From contig OX344762.1 in NCBI GenBank assembly GCA_947034895.1, positions 26,268,760 to 26,332,759 on the forward strand: a stretch of DNA of 64,000 nt, given 5' to 3'. Source of the DNA: Rhytidiadelphus loreus. Its lineage: Eukaryota; Streptophyta; Bryopsida; Hypnales; Hylocomiaceae. Of the stretch, positions 55,406 to 64,000 are shown piece by piece; the stretch's first letter is position 1, and every line of letters starts with the position of its first letter. The notes beneath the pieces were generated by a model, which saw nothing but the letters and a program-made list of their open reading frames with translations, was not told where the DNA came from and did not search any database. Position numbers and translations under genes: made by a program.

Positions 55406-58268
55406 GGAGATGCTAGTATGTGAGCCTAAGAGCGTGAGCCTAAGAGCCTCCAATTTTTTTTTTTCTATTTAGAAATTATAAATCCATTGGGGACCTATGA
55501 CTATAGAATTAGATGAAAGGATCTATAGTCTGACTAAACAACAAATGAATATGCTACTAATGATTTTGTACCAAAACATTGAACTACAGGCCTTTATATA
55601 AATTTAAAGGATGAAAATGGTCCACCTATTTTGTTTTATTTTCTAAACTATGCTTTAAATTTTTTAGAAATATCTTGAAAATGAAAAATATAAAATGAAC
55701 ATAGTAGATATATATTATACACCAAATAAATGTATTAACCCTTAATATTCTAAATGACCATTTTGCTAATTGATGCCCCCTTTTTTTGCCTATCTTTATT
55801 TAAATTTTATTTATTTATTAAATAAAGGACATTTCTAATAAATAGAAGACATGATTAATTCAATGGTAGTAGTTTAATTGAATTCTAAGTTAAATTTCAT
55901 TTTCTAGAATTTCATAAAGTTCAATGGTGGAGTGTGATTTAAGACTCATGTTTTATTGTTCAATTTGGGCACAGGATGAAGTTTTAGGCATTGAATGAAA
56001 TTGTTGCCACATCATACAGAGGTAAATTCAATTTGGGAAACAAGACAATAGAAATCAAATATCAAATCATGAAAATAAAGCGATTAATGGCTGGAGGTAG
56101 TAAGGTGTAAATAAAATAAATTGAGCAAATTGTTGTAAGAAAATAAATTTTTTAATACAAGCCGAAATGTTGAAAGACAATGTACAATCAAATAAATTTT
56201 TGATGAAAATCTAAAGGAAATTTTACAATGATACTTTGTGAGGATGGAGGGTAAAGAGGTGGTTTTATAATGAAATCCATTGTTCCTTATGAACCTTCAA
56301 AGGATATGGGATAATTTGAAGATTGAACTCCTACTAATCTTAACAATTAATATATCCCACATGCGTTGCTTCACCTCCTACCATCCAATTTGTATAAAGA
56401 TCTTATCTTCTTCAATTTTATAAACATCCAAATAAGTAACTCTTGAGGTATTGTGATGAACATTTTGGATTTTATTCAATATAATGTTGAATTTCCAAAT
56501 TATTCAACATGAAAGTGCCAACCTTTTCCTTCACTTATGGTAGTATGTAGAAAAAAAATTGTGGTCTTTAAAACCCCAGCCATTAACGGCGGGGGTAACA
56601 AAGTCCATACTGAAAGCAAAGTTGGATCCTCTAAAAGCGGAGCCGTTAACGGCGGGGGGTAGCAAGGTTCATAACAAAACCCCTGCCGTTAATGGCGGGG
56701 GGTAACAAGGTTCATGAAAAAACAAAGTTGCATCTCCAAAACCCCCGCCATTAACGACGGGGGGTATGTAGCAAGGTCCATAAAAACAAATTGCATCTCT
56801 ATACCCCCCGCCATTAACAACGGGGGGTATGTAGCAAGGTCCATAAAAACAAATTGCATCTCCATATCCCCCGCCATTAACGGCAGGAGGTAGCAAGGTT
56901 CATAAAAAAAACAAAGTTGGATCCTTTAAAAGCGTAGCCGTTAACGGCAAGGGGTAGCAAGGTCCATTGAAGAAGCAAAGTTGAATCCTCTAAAAGCGCA
57001 GCCGTTAATGGCGGGGGGTAGTAAGGTCCACCAAAGAAACAAAGTTGGATCTTCTAAAAGCGCAGCCGTTAACGGCGGAGGGTAGCAAAGAATACATAAA
57101 CTGCAATGTTTGACTAAATCCTAACATTTGTTGCCCTAAATTACAACCCTAAAAATTGCACCCGTCAACGGCTGGGGTAGGAAGGCACCTTAAAATCTTT
57201 TAAATCTAAACATTTCAAGTTAAATTTCAAGATGCTATTGTAGTTTTGAGGTCATAAATGACTCAATATGCATCCATTTTTTATATGCTATATACCATTG
57301 GAATCGTGCTTCCAAAGTGTACAAAATGATATAAAGTTTCAAAATTTGTCTTTAACAAAAAATTACACATATATTCAAAGTTAATATCAATTGGGGTAAT
57401 TATTTCCTTACTATCTTTTTTGAACTTTTAGCATGTAGGTGCTATTATTATATTTTTGTTTAGTACAAACCCTAACTAGAAGGTTTATAATATTACGCTT
57501 TCTAATTTTCCATGAATTTATACTTGTCGTCATTATGGAAATATAAATGAGGCCTCTATTGGAAAACGTGACATGTACATAAACTACAAACATGTTTATT
57601 ATATCTTTCATTATTTGTGTAAATTTGATTATAAGATGGACACATTCATCTACGCTCCTACCTTCAGCTTGGATGAAGTTAAGTAAGTAATTGTTGCTAC
57701 CAGAATCATCAAGATGTGCGAGTATTCAAGTTAGTTGGTAGATAATAGCATCAATGAAGTAGATACGTAGTATCAATATATTATCTTCAAAATCTCTAAA
57801 TTTGAGTAATAAAGTATTATTTTCATATTCCAATATGTATTCTTTGTTGCAATGAAAGAATATTTTATTATGTACACAATGCTCTACATCTTACGATATT
57901 TTCACTGCATTTGTTTTCCTCTTATCTTTAGAATTCACTGTAAATTATATGTATTCTCACTTGATCAATCCACCCTCAAACAACCTCTTAGAATGTAATA
58001 TAAATTTCAAAACATGCAATAGCACCAACTTCTCAAGCTTTTAGATATAAAATCCACGGGCATAGGTCCCATGGTAATAGGTCATTTTTTTCTAGACATA
58101 GCAATTTTGGTGAAAAAAAATCAGTCTTTAAAATTTTTAACCAAAAATATTTACAAATTACATCATATTTAACATTTCTAAGCTTTAGGCTCACACAATC
58201 CCTGCTCACCGCTCTGAGGCTCACGCCTCTTAGGCTCACGCTCACACGCTCACATGCTAGCGTCGTTG
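55406..58268. mobile_element. MULE-like non-autonomous element, 2863 bp, with 10-bp target duplication
   Basis: The flanks ATTCTAAGAC (55396-55405 and 58269-58278) are an exact direct repeat. The ends are inverted and long but interrupted: ATGCTAGTATGTGAGC at the left and, inverted, ACGCTAGCATGTGAGC at the right, each continuing into repeated GTGAGCCTAAGAG words. Weaker inverted matches reach about 55500 and 58040 (GGGACCTATG). A TTAA word at 55735 lies inside. No MULE transposase is seen. It holds the minisatellite at 56575-57175. Confidence 0.82.
56575..57175. repeat. Minisatellite, about 10 units of about 62-65 bp built on GCCGTTAACGGC
   Basis: The palindromic core (GCCGTTAACGGC and variants with one or two changes) recurs near 56579, 56641, 56686, 56747, 56809, 56871, 56936, 57000, 57065 and 57160. 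It is followed by a run of G, then GGTAGCAAGG and an AAAACAAAGTTGGATCC-type segment. The three units around 56700-56900 are 63 bp, which creates a repetitive open frame on the minus strand. I do not regard that frame as a gene. Confidence 0.92.
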
Positions 58269-58278
58269 ATTCTAAGAC

Positions 58279-59759
58279 ATGCTCTTTTTTTCATAAGAAT
58301 AACACATTTGGAAAGGCTTAGGTACTTAGGGGTTAAGACTTCTCTTCAATTAGTATAAGAATACAATTAATTAATTTCAAATTTCAAAACTCTTATTCTA
58401 TAAAAAATCATTGATAGTGGTGAATAATTTAGTGTGAAACCTTAGTTTAAATCTTCCTTTTGGTACTTTCAAATTTAATTTCTTTTCTATTGCAATTGTC
58501 TATATTTGTGTTTACGGCTACATACAAGAAAAATTTGATCTTGACTATTAGAATAAGAAAATTGCTATATATCTCTAATCTAATGAAAAAAACATCTTTA
58601 TTTTATTTGAATGTCTTGATGCTTCAAGACTCATATCATGTTTCCAACTCTTCTTTAAACACCAAGACAATGTTTAATTTGGTGTTTTTTTTGGTCTTGA
58701 GACATGCATTATGAAATGCTAGTAGGTCAAAAAAATCACCCATTTTTGAACATCCATCTACCACATACATACTTTTCTCTACAATATTAGTAAATTAAAT
58801 CTAAGATTTGGTGAATTTTATATTTCTTGGTGATGTTTTTGGCAATTTCATCTAGAATGATTTCTTTTTTTTTTTTTTAGTGAAGTGGTAGGTAAAATAA
58901 AAGTGAAGTAAGATTTGACAAGTGATCTCTACAAATCTAAACGTTGCATTTAAAATGTTCTTAGTATAGATGGAAAAGCACTTGCCATCTAAAAAAATAG
59001 ATGAAAAAACCATATCTTTGCCAAGTTCCTCATGTCAATCTTTCATATTTCTTTTTTAGAACAACATCCTCAAGTCCTTCTCTAATATTAACTTTAGGTC
59101 AAATCTTCTTGACTTGATTATATTAATGATAGAATCTTGTCTTATGTTTTAAATAAGATGATTTATGATTGGCTTACTAACTATTTGAGTATATATAAAA
59201 AGAAAATGTAGAAGCTCTAATACTATCATTCTCATACCAAATTTTAACGTTGTCGTGTTGAGAGCGTTTGCCTCGGGAAATCACGAGGATTCTAGGTGCG
59301 ACCAGAAATGGCTCGGGAATGAAATAAACCGTGACTTGTAGAATCTTCAAATCTTCAAGTCTTCAAATCATCGAGTCTTCAAATCTTCAAACTGCTACTC
59401 GTTATCCTATCCTGTTGTGTTTCTAAATAGGCCAAGGGTTAAGGTAAGGTGATAAGAAACCACGGGCTTCGGACGTGTAAAACGGGACGGCCAGACCACG
59501 AGCTGAACCGTCCGAGGGATTAGATCCTAAATTTCAAACCCACGGTGACCAGCAAACTTGCCTCACCAGTGGGAACAACATAAAAGTCTCGACCATGTGG
59601 GCAATTAACTCCACTTCGTTGCATCCACAACACAAAATGAGGCTAGTGTTGGTGTAAACCAAACCGTCCGCAACAATTAAATTAAATTTACAAAGCCACA
59701 AGCCACACACATACACACACAAGTCTTCAACACCTCCTTCAAACTTCAACTTCCAACTT
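58279..59759. other. Intergenic sequence with a GC-richer patch
   Basis: A TTAA end (CTTAGGGGTTAA) lies at 58325-58336 with no partner identified. The patch at about 59245-59320 and 59455-59530 is GC-rich (GAGAGCGTTTGCCTCGGG, GGGACGGCCAGACCACGAGC) and not recognised. A run of CTTCAAATC-type words lies at 59345-59390. Confidence 0.45.
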
Positions 59760-60400
59760 CTCAATTCTCATTATTGTTCTACAGCTCCAAATGAGGTGAG
59801 TGATAGCTTTTTGTAAAGCTAACACAAACTTCTACTTCTTTTCCAAATTTCAAGCAATTCTAAAACTGTGTCCAACTTCTATGGCCGCCCAAAGTTTTGG
59901 CTTTGAGAAAAGAAGGGCAGCAGACCCTCCTTCACTTCCACACTCACAACTCACTCATACAAATTCCAAACAAATTGAGTAATATATTCATGCAAAGCTA
60001 ACACAATTTCTTACACTCCCTCCAAATATCATTGCAAATCAAGAACTTGTTCGTTTTCTATGGCTGGTCAAAATCTTTGCCCTTTTATTTCAAACGCAAC
60101 AAACCTCCCTCCTCTCAAACTAGCACAATTTTTTGTTCACAACTCCAAATCAAGCAAGTGAAAACAATTTAGAGACTACACACCATGATACACAGCTTCT
60201 CTAAATTTCATTTCAAACTTCTTTAAACTCACAACACAATGGCCCTCCAAACATTCGGGTCCTCCCTAAACTCCCAACGGGAGAGAAGATGAATAGTGTT
60301 CACCTTTTCTCCATCTTATTTTCACTCTAACTACACAAACAAGTAGGGTCAGCCCCTAACTCACTCCCAAAACTACAACATGAATAATTGAGCACTTATT
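59760..60400. repeat. Degenerate tandem repeat, about 180-bp period, about 3.5 copies
   Basis: The words TATGGC(C/T)G and GCTAACACAA recur at an interval of about 180 bp (TATGGC-type word at about 59880, 60059 and 60240), each followed by a CTCC-rich segment and AACTC(A/C)AAATC. The copies are diverged. Frames such as 59800-59982 follow the repeat and are not called. Confidence 0.6.
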
Positions 60401-60601
60401 TGGCCCCACAACTATTTCTTTATCTTTAACTTTGAAAGAAATTCACTCCAAATTTACCTAAAAGATAAACTATTTGAATATTTCCCTCATACTACTTCAC
60501 AAACAAAATTTATTGTAATAAATCACTCCAACTATGAAATGAAGAACTAAAATTCAACATATATCTAATAGAGGTAAAAACCTAGAGCTTCAATTGAAAT
60601 G

Positions 60602-61067
60602 TCACTTCATCTGCAAGAATTTGAGGATGCGTTTGACGGTAGCAGCAACGTAATCTGCACGATCTGCCTTAGTTAAAGGATTAACTGGTCTTTCCAACCA
60701 TGACTCTCTTCGATAGACCACGACTCCCTTCGATAGACCTCACCATGCAATAGTACTACTCGTTGTTTAAGCCCTCAAAATATCCTTCAAATGTCACTTC
60801 ACGGCTGTCGGATTCAACACATCCAACCTGCAATAAAATCACCAATGCCCGAGCGTCACGCTGAAGGTTACCATGTCATTATTTCTCCACGCGAGGTTGT
60901 TTTGGTGATCGAGATGGCCCAGCTTCATCTTCTGGTCGCCTATGTAGCAATGAAAGGTTCAATGGCAGTTGGGTTTGATCCGGCAATTGCGATAAAGAAA
61001 TTTCAAACTCACGCTCCGGTTGAGATTCTTCATCTTGAGGCTCAGAAAACCCCCTCCAGTTCGACAT
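60602..61067 (-). pseudogene. Possible decayed gene fragment, unrecognised
   Basis: Minus-strand pieces have protein-like composition but cannot be joined cleanly. An ATG-started stretch of 62 codons (61067-60879) begins MSNWRGFSEPQDEE and is rich in Glu, Pro and Ser. A second stretch after a TTATTGCAG acceptor-like site (about 60830-60762) reads VGCVESDSREV. A third (60739-60602) ends in KADRADYVAATVKRILKF and a stop. A 20-bp tandem duplication lies at about 60699-60738. I recognise no family. It may be a truncated gene, exons of an unlisted gene or chance. Confidence 0.35.
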
Positions 61068-61124
61068 AGTATGATCTAAATAAAACACGAAGAAGAAGAA
61101 TATCAAATGAGATAAAACTTTCAA

Positions 61125-61947
61125 GTAAATCCTTCTCTATATAGTCAAAAAAAGAAGGCATCACCTTGAAGCCACCTCAAATGACGTCATCTTAATTAAA
61201 ATACTACAAGTATTTAAATCTATCCAAATCATGTATATATACATATTTTACATAATGTCTGCATTTGCAGCACGACAACGCTCTCAAGTTTGAATCTTTA
61301 TTTTGAATTTATGTACACTTTTCTTGTACCTTTGTACATATTGTCTATTCCCATTTAATCAAAGTAGTCATCAAAGAACGTTACAAAAAATTCTATCATC
61401 ATTTTAGATGAATGAAAAGTTATTTGGACGTACAAGACATCACCCAAAAGCACTATGTTTATCATTCAAAATACAACCTTTAAAGCACATAATTTATAGA
61501 TTAAAGGTACATTGATATACCTTTTTAGTGAGACCTCAAAGTGTGTGCCACATATAGTACATTTTGTAAAAATTCATACAATTCAATAGTATATTAACAC
61601 TTGTACTACTTTAAATATTTTAGGAAAATTGTGATTTTATTAAATTATAAAAGTGTACAACAAAAACTTAACTTTTGATTTGATTAATTTGAATCAAGAT
61701 ATAATTATCTTAGTGAACATATAATAAAGAATCACTTATATAATGAACCCAAAAAATATTTAGCTCTAAGCATTGATCATTGAAATGAACCCCTTTTACA
61801 AAGATGTCATCATAAGAAAATGTACTAACTATTGCAAATATAATGTTAAGATGCTTGATAAAGCGAAACTCATGCAACGCTTATAGAGTCAAGAACAAAC
61901 TTGCAATACTATTGAAGTAATCCACAAGGGACATACTCGAAAAAAAC
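61125..61947. other. AT-rich spacer, no gene seen
   Basis: No supported coding frame, RNA gene or repeat boundary. Confidence 0.5.
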
Positions 61948-63011
61948 AATTTTTTGGTTTATTTGTATTCAAATTTGGGTTTTCTTATAACTAACTGATT
62001 CATTTGACTTCTTTGATATGCTTCTAATAATGATTGTTGCCTTAGAGTTCTAATTATACACTAATGGAAAGACTAAAAAATTCATGGTCAATTTATAAAG
62101 TGGAGGTGGAGATGGCGTGAAAATCCAATTTCAACAAAGTCTCAATTTCAATACCTTAAATTCTTAAACAATGATTGTATAATAAATATGGGAATGTGCA
62201 CCAATTTGAAATCTAATTTTATGTTGGTTTTTTGTCGCTTAAGACACTTTTAGTGTAGCTTTAACCCATGTGCACTTTGAAGTTTTTTATTTTTATTTTT
62301 TTAATCCATTTTGTTGGATGGCAAGTACTTTGTCTTCCTCTAGTACACCTATGGAGTCCCATGTTGATTTTTTTTAGAAAACTATGTGAGTTGAAAGGTA
62401 GGGACCATTTCATTCAAAGGGGAGAAACTTTGTATAACATGTAGGGCTACCACAGGGTCCACAAAATGATACATAGTCTAATATATGTAAATTAGGCTAT
62501 GTAAAAATATCATGTACTATGATTTTTTATTCATTAGTTAGATTTGAAAAATAGGGGTTGTGCAATTTTTTTCAATACAATGAGTATAGATGTAGATTGG
62601 TAATTTCATATGGATGAGATATTGAATTGACGTAGTTAAGAAAATCTAGAATGAACGGTGGTTGATTGGAATTGTGCCATGGTACTAGTAGTGTTTGTAT
62701 CAAAAAAATGAATAGTGCACAATATTTCTATTTTTCCAAGTTTAATCAATTATTTAGTAGTAAATCTTGCCCTGACAACAAGATTTCCTAATTTATATGA
62801 TTTCTAAGATAAAATTTAAAACTCTACTTGGATATTTTGGTAAGTTGCAAATTTGAGTGGTTTATGATGGAAAAATGGCCATCGTCAACAAAGCTGTCTG
62901 CAAATCACAACCACTTCCATGAAATGAAGCTAAGCTTAGTCGCGGTAAGAATCGAGTCTACTATTATCATTCCATCTTAGGTTTGCATTGGGTCCCTCCG
63001 GAGAGAGAGGG

Positions 63012-63206
63012 GGAGGGATGCGCCAGCCAAGGAAGTAGTGCAAGACCGAGGCGACGCGCGCGGGGCCGGGCAGCAAGCTACCGGATGGACCCGCTCCCTG
63101 GAAAAATTAGATTAATATCATGGGGATCGATGACCCCCGTATCAGATATTAAACTGATAAGAACAGATACTACACTTGATCTTAGCCAAAAGGCCGAGAA
63201 AGGTAT
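63012..63206 (-). ncRNA. U2: U2 spliceosomal snRNA, copy 2
   Basis: It is identical to copy 1 over the whole RNA and the surrounding flanks as far as I can read. It starts at 63206 (ATACC read on the minus strand) and has the same branch-point-pairing GTAGTA, Sm-type site and 3' stem-loops. It is transcribed towards copy 1, about 14 kb away. Intact promoter-proximal elements suggest both copies could be expressed. Confidence 0.96.
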
Positions 63207-63265
63207 GCTCCCACACTCGAAACCCGAACACTATGTACCCGAAGACTCACCTACGCTGACACAAT

Positions 63266-63276
63266 ACTTATGGGAC
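63266..63276 (-). promoter_or_regulatory. Candidate plant snRNA upstream sequence element (U2 copy 2)
   Basis: The same GTCCCATAAGT as in copy 1, about 70 bp upstream of the copy 2 start, with the TATA-like TACATAG about 30 bp upstream. It matches the USE consensus only in its first half. Confidence 0.45.
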
Positions 63277-64000
63277 AACTCCAGTACACACTCCCCCTCC
63301 GCCTCATGCACAAGGCGTAATGGCGAGCAAGTCACCGAGCTCCAGCGCAAGTCGAGCGATTCCGTAAGGCAATATATTGGGCCTTCCTGATCGACATATA
63401 TGGATTGACAAAGCTGTCAATTCCTGAGTACAAAGTAAGGACAATCTCGCTCGAGTCGGAATCCCTCGTGCGAAGTGAAGGAAATCCACAGCATGCAACG
63501 AAAGTGCAGAGACGGAGGACGTAGCCTAACTGGGGCTTAATATGGATCTTCAGAACCAGGCGTGTACCGAACTACTTTCCTGCATGCTTCAGAACCGGGA
63601 TTATTTTGATCGTCACCCGCCAATAAATCCGTCGGGTCAAGTCTGGAATATGGATGTCTGGGATGGAATGCCCACATTTCCACATTTCCACAGTTTCAAT
63701 TAAAGTTGCATAAATCTGCTCCAATATGAACAGCCATCGACAAACCTAATTCCAGAAAGTTTGGGACTGGAAGTGCTGAAAGACCTTGTGTTGAGGTCAG
63801 GTTCCTAGCTAATTGGTGGGCGGACTCACGACTGGTTTGGAGTGGATCATCTCGCTGTCAGTTACTTGCAGAGAGCTGCATAGTTTTAATGGAGAGGAAA
63901 TGGAGAGGAAATATTTTCAAATGTTGAAGTGTAATATATACAGTGCGCAAGCACTCTCCGGCCTGCAAGAGCTGGAAAGCTTCGTTGATGTCGGAGAACG

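Larger units (their letters stand above)
61948..64000 (-). repeat. Arm 2 of the large inverted duplication carrying U2 (runs off the window)
   Basis: It is the reverse complement of arm 1; in the U2 core, paired positions add up to 112343. Arm 2 lacks both arm-1 insertions and so records their empty sites. It carries a segment of about 40 bp (62034-62074) in the opposite relative orientation to its flanks. The outer boundary lies beyond 64000. Confidence 0.93.

Noticed and set aside
56669..56896. Repetitive minus-strand frame with PPVVNGGG-type repeats
   Set aside because: It results from minisatellite units that happen to be 63 bp; adjacent units of 62, 64 and 65 bp break the frame.
55735..58336. 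A TTAA-bounded element spanning these positions
   Set aside because: The left TTAA lies inside the MULE-like element and the right one outside it, so the two cannot be the ends of one insertion.
59246..61290. Possible terminal repeats around a GTTGTCGTG/GAGAGCG word near 59246 and 61268
   Set aside because: The sub-words are in a different order at the two sites, so they do not form a true inverted or direct terminal repeat.

Overview
The window looks like nuclear DNA of a land plant, probably not a flowering plant, though the lineage is inferred and not proven. It is strongly AT-rich and gene-poor. It holds two intron-containing protein genes: a CDSP32-type chloroplast thioredoxin-like protein and a CYP71-clan cytochrome P450. 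It also holds two copies of a plant-type U2 snRNA gene. The two protein genes and the U2 core are visibly GC-richer than the surrounding DNA. Almost everything else is small non-autonomous DNA transposons, often nested, plus tandem repeats. I see no LTR retrotransposon, transposase gene, tRNA, rRNA or CRISPR array that I can support.

Layout. 1-10 kb: a short duplication, a TTAA-bounded element (1575-4438) that has swallowed a CACTA element and a hAT-like element, a MITE with 9-bp target duplications, foldbacks, and an inverted empty relative (7026-7990). 10.8-13.4 kb: the CDSP32 gene on the minus strand, three exons, 320 residues. 14-31 kb: repeats, including GC-rich hairpins, CACTA foldbacks, a 300-bp hairpin, a compound microsatellite and several TTAA-bounded elements. 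31.2-34.2 kb: a tandem array of about 17 units of about 151 bp, interrupted by a Tourist-like MITE. 35-44 kb: more CACTA elements and an array of CCAANTWGG-type 9-mers. 44.8-47.7 kb: the P450 gene on the plus strand, four exons, 507 residues, beginning with a 36-nt mini-exon.

48.4-64 kb: a large inverted duplication. The arms (48406 to about 51505, and about 61948 past the window end) each carry a U2 gene, and the two genes point towards each other. By eye the core of the arms is nearly identical, while both edges are diverged. Arm 1 has two insertions that are cleanly absent from arm 2, and a segment of about 40 bp lies in opposite orientation relative to its flanks in the two arms. The spacer of about 10.4 kb holds a second CCAANTWGG array, a MULE-like element with a 10-bp target duplication and an internal minisatellite built on GCCGTTAACGGC, a degenerate 180-bp tandem repeat, and a possible small gene fragment.

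Function. The two protein genes are unrelated. CDSP32 is expected to act in the chloroplast stroma in thiol-redox and oxidative-stress defence, the P450 at the ER in specialised or phenylpropanoid-type metabolism, and U2 in branch-point recognition in the spliceosome. The window's main interest is transposon archaeology with natural empty sites, and the paired U2 locus, which looks as if its core has been homogenised. All boundaries and identities were read by eye.
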